Positions 51,687-60,271 of a stretch of 64,000 nt of DNA are shown here, in pieces. Under the pieces are notes generated by a model that ran no database searches, had not been told where the DNA came from, and saw only the letters and a program-made list of their open reading frames with translations. Made by a program: the position numbers and the translations under genes. The stretch's first letter is position 1. Every line of letters starts with the position of its first letter. This DNA is from an uncultured Acidobacteriaceae bacterium. Lineage in GTDB: Bacteria; Acidobacteriota; Terriglobia; Terriglobales; Acidobacteriaceae. The stretch covers positions 1 to 64,000 of the forward strand of contig CAIKND010000225.1 of assembly GCA_903828675.1 (NCBI GenBank), written 5' to 3'.

Positions 51687-53036
51687 CTACGCCAGCTTCA
51701 TTGCATCCGGGTCCCACTTGATGACTTCGCCCTTTTCGATGCTGAGATTGCTGAGCAAAGCTGCGCCGGCTGCGCGGAATCCGAAGACGGCGTCTTCCAC
51801 CACTGGCTTGCGGCTGCGAACCGACCCAAAGAAGTTCTTGAAGTGGTCGTAGCTGTCCAGGTAGCCGTGCGGAGCTACATACTTCTCCGATCCGCCCAGG
51901 GCGTCCGAACCTGTATGCGCCGGGTACTTCACCGCATAGTCCGCAAGGAAGCTCTTCTGCATCGCCTCCGTGAAGGTGTCGATCATGTAACCCGGAGCCT
52001 TTTCACGGGGCACGCGGCTTACCGTCACGGCTCCCCCGCCGATTTCCATGGTGCCCTCAGAGCCGGTGAAGATGAGGCCTTCGCTCTCTTCGCCGCCATC
52101 GACAAAATTGACGCGCAAGCTCAGGTTGAAGCCTTCCTTGTAGTCGAACAGGCCCAGCATCACGTCGGGTACATCGCGGCCATCGTTCCAGAAGCGCAAT
52201 GCGCCAGTAGCCATGCCGCGCATGGGACCGTGTGAACCGGTGATGAAATGGGTTCCGCTGAACAGGTGCACGAACAGATCGCCGGCCACGCCGCTTCCAT
52301 AGGCCTTCCACTTGCGCCACTGGAAGAAGTGCTCCGGGTTAAACGCAATCTTCGGCGCGGTGCCCAGGAAGCGCGGCCAGTCGCAGGTCTCCGGGGAGGC
52401 ATCCGAGGGAACCGTGTAGCTCCATGCGCCCATGGCCGAATTGCGGTCCCAGCGCGCGGTAACCATGTTGAGCTTGCCAATTGCGCCCGCCTCAAGCAGT
52501 TCCTTTGCCTTGATGTAGAGAAGCGAACTCACGCGCTGGCTGCCCACTTGGAGGATGCGGTTGGTCTTGCGCGAGGTCTCGATCATCTCCGGGCCATCTT
52601 TGTACAGATGGATCATCGGTTTCTCGCAATACACGTCCTTGCCGGCGTTCATGGCATCCACCGAGGCCTGTTTGTGCCAGTGGTCGGGCGTGCCGATGAT
52701 GACCGCGTCAATGTCTTTGCGCGCCAGAATCTCGCTGTAGTCGCGCGTGGTAAAGATATCGTTGCCCCAGATCTCTTTGCTGTGCTCCAGGCGTCCGTTG
52801 TAGCAGTCGGCCACGGCCACCAGTTTGACGCCGGGAACCTGCACCGCTACCTTGGTGTCGAACTGGCCCTGTCCGCCCGCGCCGATGAGCGCGATCTGGA
52901 TGTGGTCGTTGGCTGCAACCGGCTTGCCCGGCTCGCTTTGCATGGCCGCCAAAGCATGCATCCTTGGCCCCAGTAATGTCCCAGCCGATGCCGCTCCAGC
53001 AACCCTCAAAAAGCTCCTGCGATTCAATTCGTGCAT
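51687..53036 (-). CDS. Gfo/Idh/MocA family oxidoreductase with Tat signal
   Basis: 449 residues. N-terminal Tat signal (NRRSFLRVAGAASAGTLLGP), then the Rossmann motif IALIGAGGQGQF, TPDHWHKQASVDAMNAGKDVYCEKPM (EKP motif) and a C-terminal dehydrogenase-like domain. Such proteins oxidise or reduce sugars or inositols with NAD(P), here probably in the periplasm with a bound cofactor. ATG 53036 has GGAGGGG upstream; the longer frame adds unrelated residues. Monocistronic, with its own terminator. Confidence 0.88.
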   Translation of the reverse strand: MHELNRRSFLRVAGAASAGTLLGPRMHALAAMQSEPGKPVAANDHIQIALIGAGGQGQFDTKVAVQVPGVKLVAVADCYNGRLEHSKEIWGNDIFTTRDYSEILARKDIDAVIIGTPDHWHKQASVDAMNAGKDVYCEKPMIHLYKDGPEMIETSRKTNRILQVGSQRVSSLLYIKAKELLEAGAIGKLNMVTARWDRNSAMGAWSYTVPSDASPETCDWPRFLGTAPKIAFNPEHFFQWRKWKAYGSGVAGDLFVHLFSGTHFITGSHGPMRGMATGALRFWNDGRDVPDVMLGLFDYKEGFNLSLRVNFVDGGEESEGLIFTGSEGTMEIGGGAVTVSRVPREKAPGYMIDTFTEAMQKSFLADYAVKYPAHTGSDALGGSEKYVAPHGYLDSYDHFKNFFGSVRSRKPVVEDAVFGFRAAGAALLSNLSIEKGEVIKWDPDAMKLA

Positions 53037-53159
53037 TTGAAACCCCTCCAACCTGCGAGTTTTACGTCGCATATAAACATACACGCGCGTGCCGGGTCCT
53101 GTGCTACGCGATCCGGCTTTGTTTGTCCTGTCGGACTCAAGCCATTTAGCATCCTCAGT

Positions 53160-55430
53160 GTGCCCGGTCTCGATACTCCAGTGATGTATGTGCGCGGCGT
53201 GGGTCCGCGCGTGGCGGAAATGCTCGCCGCCAAAGATATCCAGACCGCCGAGGATCTGCTCTACCACCTGCCGTTTCGATATGAGGACCGCCAGAACCCC
53301 CGCAGCCTCGACGAGTTGCAGACCGGCGAGATGGCCAGCGTCATCGCCGAGGTCCGTGGCTCCATCCTGCTCCGCACCCGCAAGGCGCCCATATTTGAGC
53401 TCACCGTGGGCCAGGGACGGCTGGCTCTCAAGTGCATCTGGTTCAACGGCAGCTATTTGAGCGGCAAATTCCACGCCGGGCAAACCGTGGCGGTCTACGG
53501 TCGGGTCGAGCCGTCACGCTCTTCCAGCAACCTGAAGATGATACAGCCCCAGTTCGAGGTGCTGCCCGATGCCAGCGACGACGCCGACACGCGGCTGCTC
53601 GAAGTGGGCCGCATCACCCCGGTCTACGAATCGCTTGGCGGTGCGCGGCTGGCCTCGCGCTGGCAGCGCAAAACGATCTTTAACCTGCTGGAAGGCGTGC
53701 GCGGCGCGGTGCCCGAATGCCTGCCCAAAGAACTGCTGGCCCGGCTCGATCTGCCCGACCGCGAGACCGCATTGCGTGAGGTTCACTACCCGCCAGAAGG
53801 CACACCCTTTGCCCAGTTACAGGCGGCCTCGACACCCGCCCACCGGCGGCTGATCTTCGAAGAGCTGTTCTTTCTGGAACTGGGACTGGAACTCAAGCGC
53901 CGCCGCGTGAGGAAACGAACCGGCATCGCTTTCGCCACCAGCGACAAGGTGCGCGAGGCACTGCGGGAGGTGCTTCCCTTCCATCCCACCGTGGCGCAAA
54001 AGCGGGCTCTCGGCGAGATTGTCACCGACATGCGCAAGCCCAGCCCCATGCGCCGACTGCTCCAGGGCGATGTAGGCTCCGGCAAGACCATCGTCGCCTT
54101 CCAGGCCATGCTGGTGGCCATGGAGAACGGCTACCAGGCCGCCTTGATGGCGCCCACCGAGATTCTCGCCACGCAGCATTTTCTGGCCGCGCGCAAGCTG
54201 CTTGAGCGGTCCAGCCGCAAGCCCCGCATTGTTCTGCTCACCGGCTCGCTGGACGAGGACCGCAAGCGCCAGACCCGTGCGCAGATCAACTGTGGCGAGG
54301 CGCAACTGGTCATCGGAACCCACGCGCTGATCGAGGAAAAAGTCGAATTCGACCGCCTCGGCCTGGTAGTGGTGGACGAGCAGCACCGCTTCGGCGTTTT
54401 GCAGCGCTTCAAGCTGATGAAGAAGCCCAATCAGGCCGAACCTGACGTGCTGGTCATGACCGCCACGCCTATTCCGCGCACCCTGGCGCTTTCGCTCTAT
54501 GGCGACCTCGACCTGAGTGTTCTGGACGAGTTGCCCCCCGGCCGCACCCCCATCGTCACCCGCCGCGTTGCCGGCGAGCGCGCCGAAGAGGTATGGGATT
54601 TCGTTCGCAAGCAGGTTGCTCAAGGCCGCCAGGCTTACATCGTCTATCCGGTCATCGAGGGCAGCAAGGACGACCAGCCGGAACTGGACTTTTCCCACGA
54701 CGAGCCCGAGACCGCTATCGAGCCACCGCCCAAGAAGCCAAAGACCGCTCGTAAGGGCAAGACCGCCGACCTGTTCCCCAAGACCGCACAGGAGGCCAAT
54801 CCGGGCGCAAAGTCCGGGCTGAAGTCGGCCGTCGAGATGCACGAAAAGCTGCGCTCTGGCCCGCTCTCCGACTTGCGTGTGGGCCTTCTCCATGGCCGCC
54901 TTGACGCCGACGAAAAGGAAATCATCATGCGCCGCTTCCAGCGTGGCGAAATCGACGTGCTGGTAGCCACTACCGTCATCGAGGTCGGCGTGGACGTGCC
55001 CAACGCCACGGTCATGGTCGTCGAACATGCTGAGCGCTTCGGCCTGGCGCAGTTGCATCAGTTGCGCGGCCGCGTAGGCCGTGGAGAGGCCAAGAGTTAC
55101 TGCATTCTCATGACTGGCCCCCGCGTCTCCCCGCTGGCCGAGGAACGGCTCAACGCCATGGTCCGCACGCAGGATGGCTTTGAGCTGGCTGAGTTGGATC
55201 TCACGCAGCGGGGTCCCGGCGAGTTCTTCGGAACCCGGCAGGCCGGACTCCCCGAATTCCGCGTAGCAAATCTGGTGCGCGACCGGCAGTTGCTGGAAGT
55301 GGCGAAGATCGAGGCCGAGAGTTTTGCCAATAACGCCAGTGCGCAGGTGACGGAGGCCGAGCGAACGCGGGTATGGGCGCGGCTCAAAGATTCATGGCAG
55401 CGAAGGTATGGGCTGGTTGAGGCTGGCTGA
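53160..55430 (+). CDS. recG: ATP-dependent DNA helicase RecG
   Basis: About 756 residues. N-terminal wedge/OB domain (MYVRGVGPRVAEMLAAKDI, YEDRQNPRSL), helicase motif I LLQGDVGSGKTIVAF, DEQH box VVDEQHRFG, TATPIPRTLALSLYGDLD, LLHGRLDADEK and HQLRGRVGRG. It acts on stalled replication forks. A Lys/Pro-rich insertion (PPPKKPKTARKGKTADLFPK) lies between helicase motifs. The start is uncertain: GTG 53160 or ATG 53184; the frame is open to 53031 but that part overlaps the divergent gene. Confidence 0.95.
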   Translation: MPGLDTPVMYVRGVGPRVAEMLAAKDIQTAEDLLYHLPFRYEDRQNPRSLDELQTGEMASVIAEVRGSILLRTRKAPIFELTVGQGRLALKCIWFNGSYLSGKFHAGQTVAVYGRVEPSRSSSNLKMIQPQFEVLPDASDDADTRLLEVGRITPVYESLGGARLASRWQRKTIFNLLEGVRGAVPECLPKELLARLDLPDRETALREVHYPPEGTPFAQLQAASTPAHRRLIFEELFFLELGLELKRRRVRKRTGIAFATSDKVREALREVLPFHPTVAQKRALGEIVTDMRKPSPMRRLLQGDVGSGKTIVAFQAMLVAMENGYQAALMAPTEILATQHFLAARKLLERSSRKPRIVLLTGSLDEDRKRQTRAQINCGEAQLVIGTHALIEEKVEFDRLGLVVVDEQHRFGVLQRFKLMKKPNQAEPDVLVMTATPIPRTLALSLYGDLDLSVLDELPPGRTPIVTRRVAGERAEEVWDFVRKQVAQGRQAYIVYPVIEGSKDDQPELDFSHDEPETAIEPPPKKPKTARKGKTADLFPKTAQEANPGAKSGLKSAVEMHEKLRSGPLSDLRVGLLHGRLDADEKEIIMRRFQRGEIDVLVATTVIEVGVDVPNATVMVVEHAERFGLAQLHQLRGRVGRGEAKSYCILMTGPRVSPLAEERLNAMVRTQDGFELAELDLTQRGPGEFFGTRQAGLPEFRVANLVRDRQLLEVAKIEAESFANNASAQVTEAERTRVWARLKDSWQRRYGLVEAG

Positions 55431-55459
55431 ACGAGAAAATTCCAGCAAAAGGCCCGCAG

Positions 55460-55864
55460 TCAGGCTGCCTGGGATGTCTGTAATCCGCTCGCTCTTTCAA
55501 CTGGAAACGTCTGAATCTCCAGGTCGATACTGGCAATTTCTGCCCCGCAATCCCGCTGGTGGCTGCGGGTGCACTGGCAAAGCTCTGTAAAGCGGATATG
55601 CCCGCTCTGGCTGAGTTCCAGCCCGGCAGCAATCAGTAAGCTGTAGATATCCACGCAGGCATGGCGCTCGAACTCGAATAGCATACTGACTGTGCCCGTG
55701 TCGTTTGCGCCGCGGCTCAGTACCCACCCGCCGCAGCCGAGGATCGCGCCCGTAAGGGTCTGGACCAATCGCCCCGGTTCCTCAATCGAGACAGCCTTCA
55801 TCTGCATTGCCCAGGGTATTCTCATCGCCGCTCCCGTGCTCTTTTCCAGCATGGCTCGCCTCAT
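55460..55864 (-). CDS. Hypothetical protein, ACT-like
   Basis: 134 residues. The middle (MKAVSIEEPGRLVQTLTGAI, LGCGGWVLSRGANDTGTVSM, LFEFERHACVDIYSLLIAAG) alternates strand-helix in a way that resembles an ACT-type regulatory fold, but no family is recognised. Two Cys lie in the sequence ELCQC near the end. The start may be ATG 55864 (AGGA upstream) or ATG 55825 (GGGAG upstream). Convergent with recG, with 29 bases between stops. Confidence 0.6.
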   Translation of the reverse strand: MRRAMLEKSTGAAMRIPWAMQMKAVSIEEPGRLVQTLTGAILGCGGWVLSRGANDTGTVSMLFEFERHACVDIYSLLIAAGLELSQSGHIRFTELCQCTRSHQRDCGAEIASIDLEIQTFPVERASGLQTSQAA

Positions 55865-56087
55865 AGTCGTCCTATCGGACCGGGATCTTGCAGCATAATG
55901 TCTGTTCAGGAGTTGCACGCTTTCTGCCCTGCTTTGAAACAGATGCGCCTGCCCGACGATGTGGGCGCCTTCCCTTGGCAATGGGACGTGGATACGCCTC
56001 CTGGTCAGGCCACCCCGCCAACCATCAGCGGCCAAGCGAAATCAGGTAAACACAACCAGAGCGGAATGTTGTAGGTTGGGAGACAGG

Positions 56088-56471
56088 ATGATCATCGGGT
56101 CTGGAATCGATCTGGCCGAGATCGGCCGCATTCAGCAGTCCATTGACCGCTATGGAAACCGCTTTCTCGACCGTGTCTTCACCGCCGCGGAGCAGGCCTA
56201 CTGCCTCAGCAAGCGCAAGTCTGCCGAGAGCTTTGCCGCGCGCTTCGCCGCCAAAGAGGCCGGAGCCAAAGCCTTGGGAACTGGAATCAGCCACGGCGTA
56301 AACTGGTTGGAGATCGAGGTCGTACGGGAGGCAAGCGGTAGGCCTACCCTTAAGTTTCATGGACGCGCCGGCATCATTGCAGCCAAACTGGGAGTTGTTC
56401 GCGCCGCGCTCTCAATCACACATACAACAGAACTTGCCGCTGCCAGCGTGGTGCTTGAAGACGGGCATTAA
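56088..56471 (+). CDS. acpS: Holo-[acyl-carrier-protein] synthase
   Basis: 127 residues. GSGIDLAEIGRIQQSI (Mg/CoA site Asp) and FAARFAAKEAGAKALGTGI are AcpS signatures; the C-terminus has LSITHTTELAAASVV. It attaches phosphopantetheine to acyl carrier protein. ATG 56088 has GGGAGACAG directly upstream. Transcribed divergently from the ACT-like gene. Confidence 0.95.
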   Translation: MIIGSGIDLAEIGRIQQSIDRYGNRFLDRVFTAAEQAYCLSKRKSAESFAARFAAKEAGAKALGTGISHGVNWLEIEVVREASGRPTLKFHGRAGIIAAKLGVVRAALSITHTTELAAASVVLEDGH

Positions 56472-56503
56472 AACCGCCCCTTCTGCTATTCTCTAGGCGT
56501 TAT

Positions 56504-56615
56504 AGCAATTCTAGGATTGGTATACCTATGAGGCAGTGCGCAAAGCTGACGCGACCATCAGGAAGCGGCAACATCGCATGAACTCTGCCACGGTACAGTA
56601 ATCCTGGAATTACTC
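56504..56615. repeat. TIR element copy B (about 112 bp)
   Basis: Ends AGCAATTCTAGGATT and AATCCTGGAATTACTC are imperfect inverted repeats. It has almost the same length as copy A and shares interior blocks with it. It begins 32 bases after acpS and ends 30 bases before the mlaD start. Confidence 0.6.
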
Positions 56616-56645
56616 TAGCCGCCTCATTCAAGCCAGAGGAGTGTC

Positions 56646-57722
56646 GTGCCAAGCCGCAAAGAGATTCAGTGGTCGCAACTGAGGGTTGGAGCGTTGGTCC
56701 TGGCGGCCATGGCCGTGCTCATTGGGCTCATTTTTCTCATGACCGGCTCAACCGGTGGGTTGTTTGCGCGTAAAGTCGTGCTCCGGTCCTATTTTCAAAA
56801 CGCCGCAGGGCTCAAGAACGGAGCGCCGGTCACGCTCGAGGGCGTCACCATAGGCAATGTACGCCGCGTCCGCGTAATTCCCGATCGCAACCCTACCCCG
56901 GTGGAAGTAACCATGCAGGTGGGCTACGAGTTTCTCGGCGGACTGCATGTGGACTCAACCGCCTCCATTGCCCAGGCGGGTGTCTTGGGCGACAGTTATG
57001 TCGATCTCGATTCGGCCCGCGCCTCCGGCCCTCCCCCGGCCAATAATGCTGAACTCAAGGCCGCCGGATCTCCGAGTATTCAGGACGTCATTCGCACCAG
57101 CCAAGTCTCCATAGAGGAGATATCCCAACTGATTCGGAAATTGCAGACCCTGACGGACACGCTCAATAGCAAGCGGGGCACAGTCGGCCAGCTGATCAAC
57201 GATCCCGAACTCAGCCGCAAGATCACCCACATCGCCACGGACCTTGAGACCATTACGGACGCAATCAGCAGCGGCAAGGGATCGCTCGGCAAGTTGGTCA
57301 ACGACGATACCCTCTATGCCCGTGCCAACTCTGCCGTCGAGCGGCTCGACAAGATCACCACCGATCTCGATGAGGGTAAAGGCAGCGCCGGAAAACTGCT
57401 TCGCGACGACGCTCTCTATAACAACATGAACGCCGCCGTTTCCAACGCCAATCAACTGGTTGCCGAAATCAACGCCGGCAAGGGCGCCTTGGGCAAAATC
57501 GCCAAAGACCCCGCCTTCGCGCAAAAGCTCGACGACACCGTCACCCGCCTCGATTCAATCCTCAAAGGCGTAGACGAAGGCAAGGGCACGCTCGGCCAAC
57601 TGGTACAGAATCGCGCCCTCTACGACCATGCCGACCAGACCCTCGATCAGTCCCAGCAGTTGGTCAAGAGCATCCGCGAAAACCCCAAAAAGTACCTCGT
57701 CATCCGCCTGAAGCTGTTTTAG
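56646..57722 (+). CDS. MCE/MlaD family lipid-transport protein
   Basis: 358 residues. One N-terminal helix (VGALVLAAMAVLIGLIFLM), then the MCE domain (LRSYFQNAAGLKNGAPVTLEGVTIGNVRRVRV, VLGDSYVDLD). The rest is about five copies of a 40-residue unit built on GKGxxGKLxxDxxLY within long helices. MlaD proteins bind lipids in the periplasm for an ABC importer/exporter. No MlaE or MlaF is adjacent. The start is GTG 56646 with GAGGAG upstream. Confidence 0.9.
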   Translation: MPSRKEIQWSQLRVGALVLAAMAVLIGLIFLMTGSTGGLFARKVVLRSYFQNAAGLKNGAPVTLEGVTIGNVRRVRVIPDRNPTPVEVTMQVGYEFLGGLHVDSTASIAQAGVLGDSYVDLDSARASGPPPANNAELKAAGSPSIQDVIRTSQVSIEEISQLIRKLQTLTDTLNSKRGTVGQLINDPELSRKITHIATDLETITDAISSGKGSLGKLVNDDTLYARANSAVERLDKITTDLDEGKGSAGKLLRDDALYNNMNAAVSNANQLVAEINAGKGALGKIAKDPAFAQKLDDTVTRLDSILKGVDEGKGTLGQLVQNRALYDHADQTLDQSQQLVKSIRENPKKYLVIRLKLF

Positions 57723-58090
57723 TGCCCCACCGGCCTTGTCGACCCGCGAGAGATGAAACAAACTCCCGTGCCCATTTCCGGAGGGAGCAGAGGCATTCAT
57801 GCCCCTGCATTGATCCTTTGATTTCCACGCCTTCAGGCGCGGACTTTCGTCTTCTTCCCCTTGACGGCGAACAGAACCAAGGCCAGTTCCAATTAGGACA
57901 CGACTTTAGAGCCTGATCTGAGCAACGACTTCCGAATAGCCGACGATACGACCAGAATGTCCGCCCGGCACCATCATCCTCTACCCACAGCAGTGTCATC
58001 CTGAACACAGTGAAGGATCCGCGGTTGCCTTTGAGAGTTTCAAAGTGGCGTTACTTCCGAATAGCCGACTATGCGGGAACGGTGTGTTGT
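57723..58090. other. Intergenic region after mlaD
   Basis: No gene recognised. It contains a short hairpin repeat TGTCATCCTGAACACAG (stem ATCCT/AGGAT, 57998-58018) and two copies of ACTTCCGAATAGCCGAC (57928-57944 and 58053-58069). Confidence 0.5.
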
Positions 58091-58510
58091 ATGCTTGGGA
58101 TTGAATTGAGCCCTTTCTTTGTTTCTATGAACCTTGCAGAGCAGATTGAGTCGCTCGAAAAATCCGGTTTTGGCGGTCCTTTCCCATACAAAGACTGCTC
58201 CTTGATATCGCATCTGTGCGGTGTTGAAACAGCGGAGCTGATCCCAGAACTGGACTTGTTCTTCGGGGACATTGCGGGGTGGAGTAGTTCTGCAACCAGG
58301 CTCGACCAAGGGCCAATCCAAGAGCTTCTAAAGGCTCAATCATGGTTGTCAAAGGGCGGCTTTTTTGAGCGACGTCCTCACCTTGCCGTCTGCCGCGATG
58401 CCATTACACCGGAAGAAACGCCGGACCTCTTCCGCCCCATGCATGTGGCGGAAGAGCTTCGCATCTCCCTCATGCTTCTACTGAATGAGATGAACCTTCG
58501 AGAAGGATAG
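58091..58510 (+). CDS. Hypothetical protein
   Basis: 139 residues from ATG 58091 (or 127 from ATG 58127). Contains MNLAEQIESLEKSGFGGPFP, YKDCSLISHLCGVET and HLAVCRDAITPEETPDLFRP. Soluble, acidic, mixed helix; no family recognised. The frame is open back to 58010, but that part crosses a repeat. Codon use is less G+C-biased than its neighbours, hinting at acquisition. Flanked by related short repeats (58056-58067 direct, 58526-58537 inverted). Confidence 0.5.
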   Translation: MLGIELSPFFVSMNLAEQIESLEKSGFGGPFPYKDCSLISHLCGVETAELIPELDLFFGDIAGWSSSATRLDQGPIQELLKAQSWLSKGGFFERRPHLAVCRDAITPEETPDLFRPMHVAEELRISLMLLLNEMNLREG

Positions 58511-59005
58511 TCGTGGTCGTGTGACCGCCTATTCGGACAAAATGCAATCTCAAGTCTCAGAACAGAGACCCTGGATTCGATTTCAGCGCCGTTTGCAGTC
58601 ATGCAAGGGCCTCGCCGCACCCAGAAACCAAACAAAAATGCGGCTGATTTTCATGTTTCTGAATTTAAATAACTTAGCCGCCATTCGAACTGCAGATAAT
58701 TACGCCCCAATAGCGCACAATCATCTTATGGTCACCTTCCGCCCAACTGAATCCCTCTTCGCGCGAACGGCTTACAGACGTCGTACCCAAGTACCCTCTA
58801 CCCCTCGACCCCCCTCCCTACCCCTCCTACCCACCCCCCCCTCCCTCCTATAAAACTGTGAAAACTCACCACGTTCGCCTCCCGTTGTCGATGTATCGGC
58901 CATTGTTGCGCTTCGGCTGCAAGGCCTTATACATTTGAGAATCGTCGCCTCGGTCGATTTCTCCGCCACATCCTCCAGAGCGCCTCGAAGGTCAGGACGA
59001 TCAGC
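58511..59005. other. Intergenic region upstream of the second GT4
   Basis: No gene recognised. Includes an A/T-rich part (58630-58730), a 65-base C-rich tract (58785-58849) and a TATAAAA just after it. Presumably the GT4 promoter region. Confidence 0.5.
58785..58849. other. C-rich tract with G-quadruplex potential on the minus strand
   Basis: At least eight runs of three or more C within 65 bases, on a purine-poor strand. The complementary strand fits the G3+N1-7 quadruplex pattern. Confidence 0.6.
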
Positions 59006-60271
59006 ATGGCAGACACGGCCCAACCCGAAGCGCCAGGCTCGCAGGCATCTTCGACCCGCTCTCTCGCCTACCTCGTCAGCACCTATCCAACCCTGTCCAT
59101 GATCTTTGTCCTCCGCGAAGTTCTCCAACTTCGGGAACTGGGCTTCCGAATTGAGACAGCCTCAATCAATCCGCCGGATCGCGCAGCCGAAGACCTCACA
59201 GAAGATGAAAGGGACGAGTACTTCCACACCTCCTACGTGAAGAAACTCGGCCCGGCAGGCGCGACCAAAGCCCATTTGAGAACGCTCCTGCGCAATTTCG
59301 CCGGCTACTTCCGGGGATTGCGGTTGACCCTCAGCTTGAGCGGGCTGGACCTGAAGCGGCTCTTCTTCAACCTCATGTACTTCACTGAGGCGCTGATGGT
59401 GGGCCAGTGGATGCGGCGAAACCGCCAGAGCCACCTGCACACCCATCTTGCCCAGCAGGCCGCCACTGTCGGCCTCTATGTGCACCGCATATTCAAATTT
59501 GGATTTTCGATCACCGTCCACGGCCCCGATGAGTTTTACGACGCGCAAGGCCAGTACCTTGCCGAAAAGATCGCTGCTGCCGACTTCATCGTCTGCATCA
59601 CCTCGTTCGCACGCAGCCAGATGATGAAGCTGTCGCCCCACATCTACTGGAACAAGTTCGTCGTTTCTCCGCTCGGGGTCGACCCACAGGTATTCTCGCC
59701 CCGCCCCGCGAGAACCGCACCGGAAACCATCGAAGTCCTCTGCGTAGGCCGCCTGACACCGGCCAAGGGGCAGCACCTATTGATTGAAGCGGTCGAGCGA
59801 CTCACCGCCCAGGGCCGCAGTGTGAGGCTCCACCTTGTCGGCAGCGGCCCGGATGAAGAGTCTCTTCGGATTCACACCGCACGCACCGGCCTTACCAATC
59901 GCGTTGTCTTTGAAGGCGCTGTCAATCAGGACCGCATCCGCACCCTCTACGCCGTAGCGGACCTGTTCTGCATTCCCAGCTTTGCCGAGGGTCTTCCAGT
60001 GGTACTCATGGAAGCAATGGCCATGGAGATTCCCTGCATAACGACATACATCACCGGGATTCCAGAATTAATCCGCGACGGCATCGACGGTCTGCTGGTG
60101 CCGCCTTCCGACGTTGAGGCACTTGTCGATGCGCTGGCAAAGTTGATCGACGACGAGCCTTTGCGCCTTCGATTGGCTCGCGGCGGTCGCGCCCGCGTAC
60201 TTGAAAAGCACGACCTGCGGCGCAACGTCGAAAGGCTCGCTCAAATCTTCGCGGACCGAGTGAAAACCTAA
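59006..60271 (+). CDS. Glycosyltransferase family 4 (paralogue of the enzyme at 11724)
   Basis: 421 residues. LAYLVSTYPTLSMIFVLREV, ITVHGPDEFYDAQGQYLAEK, VSPLGVDPQVFSP, CVGRLTPAKGQHLLIEAV and SFAEGLPVVLMEAMAMEIP repeat, in order, the landmarks of the GT4 at 11724. A 20-residue polar leader (MADTAQPEAPGSQASSTRSL) is unique to this copy. It stands alone outside the main cluster. Its stop overlaps the stop of the convergent ABC permease gene by 2-3 bases. Confidence 0.9.
   Translation: MADTAQPEAPGSQASSTRSLAYLVSTYPTLSMIFVLREVLQLRELGFRIETASINPPDRAAEDLTEDERDEYFHTSYVKKLGPAGATKAHLRTLLRNFAGYFRGLRLTLSLSGLDLKRLFFNLMYFTEALMVGQWMRRNRQSHLHTHLAQQAATVGLYVHRIFKFGFSITVHGPDEFYDAQGQYLAEKIAAADFIVCITSFARSQMMKLSPHIYWNKFVVSPLGVDPQVFSPRPARTAPETIEVLCVGRLTPAKGQHLLIEAVERLTAQGRSVRLHLVGSGPDEESLRIHTARTGLTNRVVFEGAVNQDRIRTLYAVADLFCIPSFAEGLPVVLMEAMAMEIPCITTYITGIPELIRDGIDGLLVPPSDVEALVDALAKLIDDEPLRLRLARGGRARVLEKHDLRRNVERLAQIFADRVKT

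Noticed and set aside
58521-58853. 110-codon plus-strand frame before the GT4 gene
   Set aside because: It ends in the C-rich tract, which gives a Pro/Leu/Ser run. No ribosome-binding site or conserved feature.
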